NCBI GenBank assembly: GCA_934749845.1
Contig: CAKVHQ010000012.1
Span: 1 to 26,651, forward strand
Direction of reading: 5' to 3'
From: an uncultured Clostridia bacterium
Lineage (GTDB): Bacteria > Bacillota > Clostridia > Christensenellales > UBA1242
DNA length: 26,651 nucleotides
Shown: in pieces, positions 7,030 to 14,990 of the stretch
How positions within the stretch are numbered: the first letter of the stretch is position 1
Layout: each line of letters starts with the position of its first letter
Program-made: the position numbers and the translations under genes
The notes under the pieces: generated by a model
The model's input: the letters and a program-made list of their open reading frames with translations, nothing else
Database searches by the model: none
Told to the model about the DNA's origin: nothing

Positions 7030-7683
7030 TTATTCTAAATTGCCATTATTATCCAATAGAGAAGTAAATTTATCAATTTCTTCAAATGTTGAAAAATGAT
7101 TTATATTCTTTAAGGACAAATCTTCATCAAACAATATTTTATATAGTTTACGTATTGTATGAAAAGCATAATATAGTAATTTAAAACATTCTTCTGAAGA
7201 TAAATCAACCAGTTTTTCAAACCTATCTTTTTTAAGTATTATTTCACTTATATGGACTTGCCAATTATTTCTTCTTTTTATTAATTTTCCTCTTAAAGCA
7301 GAATAGTTATTGTTATAATCTTCTATTAAATCTTTAAATCTTTGTTTCTTTTGTGCATCTATAAAGAAAAGATTAAAATTATCTTCAATAGCAAAATGAT
7401 TTAGTATGTTAAATAAAGAAAACTCATTATTAGTATCATTATATAATTTAATCAATATTAAAATCATGTTGTCGTCTAAAGAACGTAGGGCATAAACATA
7501 CCACTTGTTTTCTAGATAATTATATTTATTTGACAAATTTGCCTCTAATCTGTCTCCAATGTAGTGGCAATTTAAACCGAAATCAGCCTGTTGGAATAAA
7601 GTATTTAGAACTTCTTTATAATCTGCTAGTGTTAATTTACAATCTTTAATTGCAGATTTTTTTGTATTAGGAAAATCTATCAT
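7030..7683 (-). CDS. HEPN/AbiU2-like protein (probable abortive-infection relative)
   Basis: This 217-residue protein has no signal peptide or TM segment and is mainly helical. WYVYALRSLDDNMILILIKL (61-80) followed by LFNILNHF, then LRGKLIKRRNNW (130-141), has the layout of HEPN_AbiU2-type proteins (helical HEPN RNase family). In that family a segment like 'LRxKLxAHRD' carries the catalytic R-x(4-6)-H. Here R131 is kept, but the expected histidine position is R137; the next histidine is H144. It may therefore be catalytically degenerate or use H144. The ribosome binding site AGGAG is 11-12 bases before the ATG, slightly far. It lies between a recombinase remnant and a tRNA, in an island with a restriction system, so a defence role is plausible. 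The family call rests on pattern only. Confidence 0.5.
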   Translation of the reverse strand: MIDFPNTKKSAIKDCKLTLADYKEVLNTLFQQADFGLNCHYIGDRLEANLSNKYNYLENKWYVYALRSLDDNMILILIKLYNDTNNEFSLFNILNHFAIEDNFNLFFIDAQKKQRFKDLIEDYNNNYSALRGKLIKRRNNWQVHISEIILKKDRFEKLVDLSSEECFKLLYYAFHTIRKLYKILFDEDLSLKNINHFSTFEEIDKFTSLLDNNGNLE

Positions 7684-7734
7684 ATTTATGTATAACTCCT
7701 AGTTGTATTATATCATATAATTAATTGTTTTTGA

Positions 7735-7774
7735 ATAAAAAATAACGCAAATCCTAGTTCATAAGATTTACGTT
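7735..7774 (-). terminator. Terminator of tRNA-Ser
   Basis: A 10-bp hairpin (7744-7753 with 7765-7774, one G-T pair) is followed on the minus strand by ATTTTTTAT. It lies 5 bases past the encoded CCA of the tRNA. Confidence 0.75.
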
Positions 7775-7779
7775 ACGAT

Positions 7780-7791
7780 TGGCGGAGAGTT
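7780..7791. repeat. 12-bp direct repeat in the tRNA-Ser 3' end (candidate att copy 2)
   Basis: Identical to 396-407. The match covers CCA, the discriminator base and the 3' acceptor strand plus one base, and breaks at the next base. Confidence 0.5.
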
Positions 7792-7867
7792 AGGGATTCG
7801 AACCCCAGTAGGCTTTCACCTAAACGGTTTTCAAGACCGCCGCTTTCGACCGCTCAGCCAACTCTCC
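7780..7867 (-). tRNA. tRNA-Ser(UGA)
   Basis: This 88-base class II tRNA includes an encoded CCA. The 7-bp acceptor (GGAGAGT with ACTCTCC), discriminator G, D arm (GCTGAGCGGTCGAAAGC), anticodon stem-loop with anticodon TGA at 7831-7833 (complement), a long variable arm (TAGGTGAAAGCCTA) and TpsiC loop (GGTTCGAATCC) are all readable. It decodes UCA and has its own promoter and terminator. Its 3' end is the candidate integration site of the island to the left. Confidence 0.97.
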
Positions 7868-8023
7868 ATATTTATTTCCTAACTACAATTCGTAAAGATT
7901 TGCGGATTGGTTAGATTTTTGATTAGTTAGTTTAGAATTTCATGTCAATTTTTTGCAAAAATTTTAGAGTTTTAATAGAAAAATTTTGCTTATCTTCATT
8001 TTTATCACTTAATCAACTCGTAT

Positions 8024-8052
8024 ATTATACACAAAATCAACTCACTATGCAA
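8024..8052 (-). promoter_or_regulatory. Sigma-A promoter of tRNA-Ser
   Basis: On the minus strand: TTGCAT (8047-8052), 17-bp spacer, perfect TATAAT (8024-8029). Transcription would start near 8017, giving a leader of about 150 bases before the tRNA 5' end. The rest of 7868-8180 shows no gene. Confidence 0.75.
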
Positions 8053-8185
8053 GTGTTTTTTTGATTTTTTATTTTGCATTAAAAAATGATAGCGGTAAAT
8101 AAAATGACTTTGAAAGTTAAAAGAGCAATTTTGAAATTTTTATTAAGAAACCTTTAGAAAAAGCATAGGGGATTTTGATTATATG

Positions 8186-8194
8186 TGTTATACT
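8186..8194 (+). promoter_or_regulatory. Extended -10 promoter of the membrane PD-(D/E)XK gene
   Basis: TGTTATACT is an extended -10 (TG-n-TATACT). The start would be near 8201, about 20 bases before the ATG at 8221. It rules out the longer frame beginning with GTG at 8185. Confidence 0.5.
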
Positions 8195-8220
8195 TAAGTG
8201 TAATGTACAAGGGAGAAAAT

Positions 8221-9117
8221 ATGAATAACAAAAAAAATTGGTTTGTTAGGATTTTAGTTATTTTATTATGTTGCGGAATTGGCGTTTTAATATATTTTTC
8301 GTTCACAAAGTCAACGCAAAAGTATGTAATCACAAGCGGAATTGCAGTTTTGGTTGCAATTTTGGTTGTGCTTGTGTTGGCAGAAATTTTTGACAGTTTT
8401 AGTGTTGGCAATTTAATTAGTTTGAACAAAAAATATAACGAAACAAAGACCGATTTGGAAAATTCAAAAAAAGAAAATGAGTCGTTAAGAAATCAGCTTA
8501 ATGCACAGTTTAATTTTTTGGCAAGTCAAAAAAATGTAAATTACAACATTCTGGGACATGGTTTTGAAAAAATTCTTGGCGTTGAGAAAGCACAGGAAGA
8601 AACAATAAAAGAAGAAAAAGAACAAGAAAAGCAAAGAAATTTTCAAGATTATGTAAAACAAAGACAAAGAATTAAAAATTTTGAAAATTATGCATGCGGA
8701 CAAATTATAAATGAATACAAAATAACTGATTCAAAAATTTATAGAGAAGTTCAATTCAAAGAACCCATGCTTTGGTCTGACCCTATTATGGATAAAAACA
8801 TGATTATTGATGCGTATTTTACGAGCAACGATTGTGAATATTTTGTTGAGTTTAAAAACACAACATCGTTATATGGGTTTTATATTTATCAAATTTATTA
8901 TATTCTTTCAAAAATACATTTTTATCAAAGGGCTACAAAAAAGAAAGCAAAACTATTGCTAGTTTTCCCAAAATACACGGGTGATGAAAAGAATAAAACT
9001 TTTGACAGCGATTTGCAAAGACTAAAGTTAATATTTATGCCAGCAATAACTAATGAACTACTTGAAATTATAATAATGGAAGTAAATGAAAAAACTTTAG
9101 AAAGTGAAAAAAATTAA
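8221..9117 (+). CDS. Two-TM, coiled-coil protein with possible PD-(D/E)XK nuclease domain
   Basis: This 298-residue protein starts at the ATG with AAGGGAG 6 bases upstream. It has two membrane helices (about 8-28 and 36-58), then a charged coiled coil (66-150, NKKYNETKTDLENSKKEN and EKEQEKQRN). The C-terminal domain (150-290) contains MIIDAYF (D197) and, after a strand, YFVEFK (E210-x-K212), followed by helix YQIYYILSKI and strand AKLLLVFPKY. This spacing matches the D...ExK core of restriction-like nucleases. I do not recognise a named family. It may be a membrane-tethered nuclease with a defence role, but the nuclease reading rests on one motif. It stands alone between the tRNA and trpS, with its own promoter and terminator. 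Confidence 0.6.
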   Translation: MNNKKNWFVRILVILLCCGIGVLIYFSFTKSTQKYVITSGIAVLVAILVVLVLAEIFDSFSVGNLISLNKKYNETKTDLENSKKENESLRNQLNAQFNFLASQKNVNYNILGHGFEKILGVEKAQEETIKEEKEQEKQRNFQDYVKQRQRIKNFENYACGQIINEYKITDSKIYREVQFKEPMLWSDPIMDKNMIIDAYFTSNDCEYFVEFKNTTSLYGFYIYQIYYILSKIHFYQRATKKKAKLLLVFPKYTGDEKNKTFDSDLQRLKLIFMPAITNELLEIIIMEVNEKTLESEKN

Positions 9118-9123
9118 ATTACT

Positions 9124-9158
9124 AAAACCAGTTTATATACGACTGGTTTTATTTTCTT
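9124..9158 (+). terminator. Rho-independent terminator
   Basis: A 9-bp stem (AAAACCAGT, 9124-9132, with 9142-9150) is followed by ATTTTCTTT. It ends the gene at 8221-9117. Confidence 0.8.
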
Positions 9159-9206
9159 TAAATAAAGCTTATGGACAAATAAGCCAAGCATAATAACCGT
9201 TATTCG

Positions 9207-9235
9207 TTGACTTTTCGCCCTTAATATGAAATAAT
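9207..9235 (+). promoter_or_regulatory. Promoter of trpS
   Basis: TTGACT (9207-9212), 17-bp spacer, AATAAT (9230-9235). The leader is about 40 bases. No T-box or anti-terminator is present, so tryptophan-specific leader control is not seen. Confidence 0.65.
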
Positions 9236-9281
9236 AAATAAGTTAGTAAGAGCAAAAATTTAATAAGTTTAGAGGACAGGT

Positions 9282-10277
9282 ATGAAAGAAATAATTTTAA
9301 CAGGAATAAAGCCAACAGGTTATGCACATTTAGGAAACTATTTTGGCGCAATTAAACCAGCCATTGAACTTGCACAAAATCCAAACTACGAGTGCTTATA
9401 TTTTATCGCAGACTACCATGCATTAACAACGGTGAAAACAAAGCAAGATATGCTTGACTACTTTTACAATATTGCTTGCACATGGCTTGCCTGTGGGTTA
9501 GACCCAAACAAAGTTATTTTTTATAGACAAGCAGATATTCCTGAAGACTTGGAACTTAATTGGATACTTTGCAATTTAACTCCAAAGGGTTTAATGAACA
9601 GAGCTCATGCCTACAAAGCATGTGTTGAGAAAAACGAGCAAGCCGGTCTAGACAAAGACACTGGCGTTAACATGGGGCTTTATAACTATCCAATCTTAAT
9701 GGCGGCGGACATTTTGCTTTTTAATGCAAACAAAGTTCCAGTGGGTCAAGACCAAACACAGCATGTTGAAATTGCAAGGGACATTGCAAACGCGTTTAAC
9801 AATCGATATGGCAACACCTTTGTTTTGCCTGAATGCTATGTTGAAAAATCTACCAGCACTTTAGTTGGACTTGATGGCAGAAAAATGAGCAAAAGTTACG
9901 GCAACACCATTCAACTTTTCACAGATGAAAAAACACTTCAAAAAACAATAAATAAAATTGTTACGGACTCTCGCTTGCCGGGCGAGCCAAAGGACACCGA
10001 CAACACAATTTGCAAACTATACAAACTTTTTGTTGACGAAAACGAATACGAACAATTTGCTCAAAAAATGCGTGAAGGTCTTGGTTGGGGCGATGCGAAA
10101 AAGGAATTATTCAAAGTTGCAAACAACTACATCTCGCCAATGCGCGAAAAATATAACTACTACCAATCTCATCACGATGAAGTTGATGAAATATTGGCGC
10201 AAGGTGCTTTTAAGGCCAGAAAAATTGCCACTCCATTTTTAAGAGAAATTAAAAAATCTATCGGCATGATTAAATAG
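9282..10277 (+). CDS. trpS: Tryptophanyl-tRNA synthetase
   Basis: This is a 331-residue class I synthetase of normal bacterial length that charges tRNA-Trp in the cytoplasm. The N-terminal strand LTGIKPTG leads into the HIGH-type signature AHLGN (15-19). The KMSKS loop is exact at 201-205 (GRKMSKSYGN). MGLYNYPILMAADILLF (131-147) and VGQDQTQHVE are typical of the tryptophan pocket and dimer region. Start: ATG with AGAGGACAGG upstream. A weak A/T-rich hairpin overlaps the stop codon, and aspS, 95 bases on, has its own promoter, so the two may be co-transcribed only in part. Confidence 0.97.
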   Translation: MKEIILTGIKPTGYAHLGNYFGAIKPAIELAQNPNYECLYFIADYHALTTVKTKQDMLDYFYNIACTWLACGLDPNKVIFYRQADIPEDLELNWILCNLTPKGLMNRAHAYKACVEKNEQAGLDKDTGVNMGLYNYPILMAADILLFNANKVPVGQDQTQHVEIARDIANAFNNRYGNTFVLPECYVEKSTSTLVGLDGRKMSKSYGNTIQLFTDEKTLQKTINKIVTDSRLPGEPKDTDNTICKLYKLFVDENEYEQFAQKMREGLGWGDAKKELFKVANNYISPMREKYNYYQSHHDEVDEILAQGAFKARKIATPFLREIKKSIGMIK

Positions 10278-10291
10278 TTTTTAAACTATTT
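10272..10291 (+). terminator. Weak AT-only hairpin at the end of trpS
   Basis: AAATAGTTT pairs with AAACTATTT across two Ts and covers the trpS stop. There is no GC core and the T-run is poor, so termination would be partial at best. Confidence 0.3.
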
Positions 10292-10315
10292 ATTGTTAAA
10301 ATTTAAAGCAAGCGT

Positions 10316-10344
10316 TTGACTTTTTTAGAAAAAAGCAATATTAT
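10316..10344 (+). promoter_or_regulatory. Promoter of aspS
   Basis: TTGACT (10316-10321), 17-bp spacer, TATTAT (10339-10344). It overlaps the upstream extension of the aspS frame, which excludes a start at 10316. Confidence 0.7.
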
Positions 10345-10372
10345 TAGTACGCAATTTATCAGGAGAAAAAAT

Positions 10373-12136
10373 ATGAAATATAGAACACATTACTTAAACC
10401 AATTAAGACTAGAAAATGTTGGAGAAAAAGTAGTTTTAAGCGGTTGGCTTGAAAATGTAAGAAAAGTTGGCAAAAATTTTGCATTTTTGGTATTACGAGA
10501 TTTTTACGGAACAACACAAGCAGTTGTTGAAGACGAAAAAAATTATGAACAACTTTGCCAAATAAACAGCGAATCTGTTGTAAGAATTGAAGGCGTGGTT
10601 AGAGAGCGTTCTTCCAAAAACAGTCAAATGGAAACAGGCGACATCGAAGTTGTTGTTGAAAACTTGTCGGTTTTGGGAAAATGTGAGCATAACGAATTGC
10701 CTTTCAAAATAAATTTCTCCAAAGATGTTGATGAAAATATTCGTTTAAAATATAGATATTTAGATTTAAGAAACCCACTTGTTAAGAAAAATATCGTTTT
10801 AAGGTCACAAATTACAAACGAATTAAGACGAAGAATGATAGATAAAGGATTTTTGGAAATTACAACACCAATTCTAACATGTTCGTCGCCAGAAGGAGCA
10901 AGGGACTATATTGTACCTTCAAGAAATTATCCCGGAAAATTTTATGCTCTTCCACAAGCACCACAACAATTCAAACAACTTTTAATGACTAGCGGATTTG
11001 ATAAATACTTCCAAATAGCACCATGTTTTAGAGATGAAGATGCTCGTCAAGACAGGTCTCCCGGCGAGTTCTACCAACTTGATATGGAGATGTCTTTTGC
11101 AGGACAAGAAGATGTTTTTGCAGTTATCGAAGATGTTTTGCCACCAGTTTTTGAAAAGTTTGGAACATACAAAAAAGCAAGCAAAGCACCATTTGTTAGA
11201 ATTGGCTATAACGAGGCTATGGAAAAGTACGGCTCGGATAAACCTGACCTTAGGATTGACTTAACAGTTCAAGATGTCACCGAATTTGTTCAAAATGTTG
11301 GCTTTGAAGCATTCAATAACAAGGTTGTTAAAGCAGTTGTTGTTGATAATTGCAAAGAGTCAAGAAAGTTTATTGAAAATTTAATTGTAGATATTGAAAC
11401 TCAAGCAGAGAACAAAGTTTATTGGTTCAAAACCGATGAAAACAACGCACTTGTTGGCGGAATTTCTAAGTTTATTTTAAACAATCAAAATGAAATTTTT
11501 GAAAAACTTAATGTAAAAGCAAACTCTGTTGTGTTTATGACTGCAGGTGAATTAAGAAAAGCACAAAAAACTGCTGGCGTAATTGTTAAAAAAGCAGGTT
11601 ATGCAGTGCAAGGTCACATCAACAAAGAATGCTATGAATTTTGCTGGATTGTTGATTTCCCAATGTATGAAATTGGAGATGAGTCGGGCGAGTTAGAGTT
11701 CTGCCACAACCCATTCTCTATGCCACAAGGCGGATTAAAGGCTTTGTGTGAAGCAGAAGGAAATATCGAAAAAGCATTAAAAATAAATGCTTATCAGTAC
11801 GACTTGGTATGTAACGGAATAGAATTATCTTCTGGCGCGGTAAGAAACCATGACCCAGAAATTATGATTAAGGCGTTTGAACTTGTTGGTCTTGGCGAAG
11901 AAGATGTTAAATCGAAATTCCCAGCAATGTACAATGCCTTCACTTATGGCGCACCTCCACACGCTGGAATTGCTCCGGGAGTTGATAGAATGGTTATGTT
12001 GCTTCTTGGCGAAGAAAACATTCGCGAAGTAATCGCATTCCCAATGAACAAAAAGGCGCAAGACATTTTAATGGGTGCTCCAAGCGAAGTAACCGAAAAA
12101 CAACTTAAAGAAGTTCATATTAAAATTACTGACTAG
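10373..12136 (+). CDS. aspS: Aspartyl-tRNA synthetase
   Basis: This is a 587-residue class II synthetase of bacterial type. The N-terminal OB-fold anticodon-binding domain (1-105, VVLSGWLENVRKVG) is followed by the catalytic core with motif 2 (FRDEDARQDRSPGEF, 219-233), the bacterial GAD insertion (about 290-410) and motif 3 near the C-terminus (GIAPGVDRMVMLLLGEENIR). FPMNKKAQD at the end is typical. It may be the discriminating or the Asp/Asn form; no gat genes are in the window to judge. The start at 10373 is set by AGGAG 9 bases before it and by the promoter at 10316-10344. Strong hairpins follow. Confidence 0.97.
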   Translation: MKYRTHYLNQLRLENVGEKVVLSGWLENVRKVGKNFAFLVLRDFYGTTQAVVEDEKNYEQLCQINSESVVRIEGVVRERSSKNSQMETGDIEVVVENLSVLGKCEHNELPFKINFSKDVDENIRLKYRYLDLRNPLVKKNIVLRSQITNELRRRMIDKGFLEITTPILTCSSPEGARDYIVPSRNYPGKFYALPQAPQQFKQLLMTSGFDKYFQIAPCFRDEDARQDRSPGEFYQLDMEMSFAGQEDVFAVIEDVLPPVFEKFGTYKKASKAPFVRIGYNEAMEKYGSDKPDLRIDLTVQDVTEFVQNVGFEAFNNKVVKAVVVDNCKESRKFIENLIVDIETQAENKVYWFKTDENNALVGGISKFILNNQNEIFEKLNVKANSVVFMTAGELRKAQKTAGVIVKKAGYAVQGHINKECYEFCWIVDFPMYEIGDESGELEFCHNPFSMPQGGLKALCEAEGNIEKALKINAYQYDLVCNGIELSSGAVRNHDPEIMIKAFELVGLGEEDVKSKFPAMYNAFTYGAPPHAGIAPGVDRMVMLLLGEENIREVIAFPMNKKAQDILMGAPSEVTEKQLKEVHIKITD

Positions 12137-12190
12137 TATAATTTAAATCGAATTTTATTAAAATTCGCTAAAAATTTTAATTAAAAATGC

Positions 12191-12230
12191 AAAAAAAGTG
12201 TAGAAAAGCATAAATTACTACACTTTTTTT
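12191..12230 (+). terminator. Terminator after aspS
   Basis: A 13-bp perfect stem (12191-12203 with 12218-12230) has A-run and T-run flanks and core AGTGTAG/CTACACT. It could work both ways. A second AT-rich 9-bp hairpin precedes it at 12149-12167. Confidence 0.85.
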
Positions 12231-12310
12231 ATTAAGAATATGTTTTTTAACATTTTAGCAGTTTTAATTTTTTATAATTTATAGCGATATTATAAAATAA
12301 TTTTTTCATA

Positions 12311-12334
12311 AAAAAACACGGATTAACTTCCGTG
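12311..12334 (-). terminator. Terminator of the CvpA-like gene
   Basis: CACGG (12317-12321) pairs with CCGTG (12330-12334), extended by A-T pairs, with six Ts on the minus strand. It lies just after the stop codon at 12343. Confidence 0.75.
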
Positions 12335-12342
12335 CTTTTTGT

Positions 12343-14844
12343 TTAAGCATTATTTTTTAAATACTCGTTGATAATTGCTTGCCAATCAATAATTGTAGTT
12401 TCGCCATCAGTTGTTGTGTTTTTCTCAACAATTTCAGCAAGACCATCTAATCCCGATTTCGTATCGTCTTTTGCAGTTTCAACAAGGTTGTTATATGCAT
12501 CTTTAAATACGCCATCGTTATTTGCATTTTCTTGCAATGTTTCTAGAAGGGAAGCAATGGAATCTTTTTCGTCATCGTCAAGTTGTTCTTTTAAGTTTTC
12601 ACTTAATGTTTTGTCGTTGTCAAGAGAGTCCATTTTATCAAGTATTGGTAGAACATCGTTTACGCTGTCAACAACATCAATAATTTCGTCAATGTGGTCT
12701 GCAACATCAATGTCTGGTGGCAACAAGTCGCCAACTTCGCTAACAGAATCGCTTACTGTTTTGTTTAATTTTTCAACAATGGTGTTAACAAGTGGTTTAA
12801 TAAAGTTTGTTTCAGTTGCAGGTTTTAAGATTGAACTTAATTGTTCTTTGTCTAGTTGTTTAAGTGCATCTATAACATCGCCGTTAATAACTTTTTCAAC
12901 TAAAGTAATTGTTTTTTGGTCAGCACCTTCGCCTTCAACAAAGGTTATTTTAGTTGCATTATCTAACATTTTTGATAAGTTTTTCAAATCGTCTTTAAAC
13001 GAATATGTTTTGTCTAGGAAATAGTCAAGGTTAACAAAACTTGATAGTTTCTTTTCTGGTTCATCTTCTGTTGCTTTTTGAACAGTTAATTTTTTTGCGT
13101 TGGTAATTAGGTTGGTTAACACATCAAATTGTTCAAGCACTGTCATATTTTTGATGTCATCTAAAATGCTTGCAAAGTTGTCGACAGTTGTTTTTCCGTA
13201 GGTTTCAACAAACTTAACGATGTCTAATTGCTCTTTTTCGTTTGTGCAATCTTCTGTATTAAGATAAAGCTCAAAAGCAAAATTGGTTGCAGATTTCACA
13301 AAATCGCTGTCTAAATTTCCTTTTGCTTCGCTTAAAACTATCTTTGATATTTTTACTGCTTCGTCTTTTAACTCTTCGTCCATGTCGGCTTGAATTGCGT
13401 CAATTCCATAGTTAATCATGGTTAAAGTGCCTAGGTTTACAAAATCACTTTCATATAATTTATCAATCAAAGTGTTCATAAGTTGATTGTTGTTTGCATG
13501 AAGTATTGTGATAATATTTTTTGTGTCTGGTTGCTCTTTAACAATTTCGTTTACCAGGTCGCTGTTAATAGCAATTTCAGCAATATCAACTAAGTTGAGT
13601 AGTTCTTGTTTTAATGTGGAAACAACCGTTTTTTCATCACTTAAAAGTTTTTGAATTTCAATCACCAATTCTTTTAAGTTTGGCTGTTCGTCAAGTTGCT
13701 GTCTAATTGATGTTAAACTTTCAACAAGGGCAGGGTCTAGGTCGGAAATATCTTCCCTTGTAATCCAATCCAAATATTTTATGGTAACTTCTGGTGCTAC
13801 CGATTTTAAAATGCTACTGTCAGTTAATGTGTTAATTGCTTTTCTTAATTTGTTAAAATTGATTGTTTTTAAACTTTCAGCACTATTAAAGTCAATAGAG
13901 CTTAAAAATTCAACATTGTCGTAAATGGTTATTACCGAGTTAACTTCTTTTGTTAAAACAATTTTTTCGCCATTTACATCGCATTTTGCAAGCCCGTTGT
14001 AAATGTAGTTATTAGTGTTAACAATTCCACAGATATTGCCAATAATGCTTTTATCTATGCAATTTGATAGGTCCAAAAGTTCTTTTGGGAAATTTTCTTG
14101 AATTAGTTTTGCAGATGGTGTGTAGTTTGGGCTAGTTTCTTCGGTTTGATTGTTGCCGTCAGCAGAAACATCAAGCAAAGTAACAACTGCGGTTGATGAA
14201 ACTTCTTCGTCTGTGCTGTAAGCAAATTGGTTAAATAGTCTAGCTGTTCCACACACTGGAATTAAAAACGCAACAACAAAAATCAAAGCATGAAGTGCAC
14301 CAATAAGTCCGCCACCAAGCCTGTGCTTGCTTTGCTTTTTTGGCTCTCTAACATATGTTACATTTCCTGTTGCAGAAACATAAGAAGGAGCAGTTTTGCT
14401 TACTGGGTTTTTCTCTTTTTTGTTCGCTTTGTCCTTTTTAAAAACAAAGTGAGCGGTAATTAAATATGCAATCCAAAAGATAAATCCAATAACAATTAGC
14501 AAAATCATAAATGTTGCCAAATTGCCCAGCATTTGTGGCATGTTTTGAATTAAGGCTTCGGTGTTGCTTCCGCTATTGGAAAGTTCCTTAATTGTGGAGT
14601 TTTCCTTTAAAGCCGTAATTATAATATCCTTAATTGGCATAACTTGCCCATCATAAGTAAAACTTATCATAAGCAAACTTTTTGTTACCACAGGGGTTAG
14701 TATTAAAGACAAGCAAAGTGCACCAATAAAAAATCCTAAACTAAGAGCCGATTTTTTCGCGCCTTTAAGTCCAAACAAGAATCCGATAACAATTACTGCC
14801 ACGAATATTAAATTTAAAATTAACATAACAGTTGAAGCGTTCAT
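12343..14844 (-). CDS. CvpA-like membrane protein with very long acidic helical domain
   Basis: This 833-residue protein starts with GGAGG close before the ATG. There are four membrane segments: 5-24, 32-52, 106-132 and 175-199. The last begins RLGGGLIGALHALIF, the basic-glycine motif of the fourth helix of CvpA (colicin V production) family proteins. CvpA itself is about 160-180 residues. Here a cytoplasmic loop of about 40 basic residues and more than 600 C-terminal residues are added. The C-terminal part is helical, rich in Asp, Glu, Leu, Val and Asn, with SDEKT, EQLDIV and many LDxxD-like segments and no Cys-rich or enzyme motif. It may face the outside and form a scaffold. The CvpA relation is a pattern call; the role is unknown. 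It has its own promoter and terminator. Confidence 0.6.
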   Translation of the reverse strand: MNASTVMLILNLIFVAVIVIGFLFGLKGAKKSALSLGFFIGALCLSLILTPVVTKSLLMISFTYDGQVMPIKDIIITALKENSTIKELSNSGSNTEALIQNMPQMLGNLATFMILLIVIGFIFWIAYLITAHFVFKKDKANKKEKNPVSKTAPSYVSATGNVTYVREPKKQSKHRLGGGLIGALHALIFVVAFLIPVCGTARLFNQFAYSTDEEVSSTAVVTLLDVSADGNNQTEETSPNYTPSAKLIQENFPKELLDLSNCIDKSIIGNICGIVNTNNYIYNGLAKCDVNGEKIVLTKEVNSVITIYDNVEFLSSIDFNSAESLKTINFNKLRKAINTLTDSSILKSVAPEVTIKYLDWITREDISDLDPALVESLTSIRQQLDEQPNLKELVIEIQKLLSDEKTVVSTLKQELLNLVDIAEIAINSDLVNEIVKEQPDTKNIITILHANNNQLMNTLIDKLYESDFVNLGTLTMINYGIDAIQADMDEELKDEAVKISKIVLSEAKGNLDSDFVKSATNFAFELYLNTEDCTNEKEQLDIVKFVETYGKTTVDNFASILDDIKNMTVLEQFDVLTNLITNAKKLTVQKATEDEPEKKLSSFVNLDYFLDKTYSFKDDLKNLSKMLDNATKITFVEGEGADQKTITLVEKVINGDVIDALKQLDKEQLSSILKPATETNFIKPLVNTIVEKLNKTVSDSVSEVGDLLPPDIDVADHIDEIIDVVDSVNDVLPILDKMDSLDNDKTLSENLKEQLDDDEKDSIASLLETLQENANNDGVFKDAYNNLVETAKDDTKSGLDGLAEIVEKNTTTDGETTIIDWQAIINEYLKNNA

Positions 14845-14865
14845 AATACCTCCGTATATATTATT

Positions 14866-14894
14866 ATTGTACTCAATTTATTTTATTTTTTCAA
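14866..14894 (-). promoter_or_regulatory. Promoter of the CvpA-like gene
   Basis: On the minus strand: TTGAAA (14889-14894), 17-bp spacer, TACAAT (14866-14871), about 20 bases before the ATG. Confidence 0.65.
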
Positions 14895-14954
14895 GCATTA
14901 TTATATTTTTATTTATAAAGTGAAAAATAAATAAGTATGCATATAATATAATTG

Positions 14955-14984
14955 TTGACAATTTTTTGTTATTTATAATAAATA
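14955..14984 (+). promoter_or_regulatory. Promoter of the cysteine-synthase-like gene (apparently leaderless)
   Basis: A perfect TTGACA (14955-14960) is followed after 17-18 bp by ATAAAT/TAAATA (14978-14984). The start would fall at or next to the ATG at 14991. A TATAAT at 14974-14979 is only 13 bp from the -35 and so unlikely to pair with it. Confidence 0.6.
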
Positions 14985-14990
14985 TATATC

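Noticed and set aside
8154..8429. Minus-strand 91-codon open frame
   Set aside because: Antisense to the membrane protein's TM region; no start signals.
9160..9281. T-box leader for trpS
   Set aside because: The leader is only about 40 bases and no T-box consensus or anti-terminator pair is present.
12368..13024. Long plus-strand frame (218 codons, Ser-rich) inside the CvpA-like gene
   Set aside because: Antisense shadow of a gene with good start, promoter and terminator; the Ser-rich composition comes from the complement of Asp/Glu codons.
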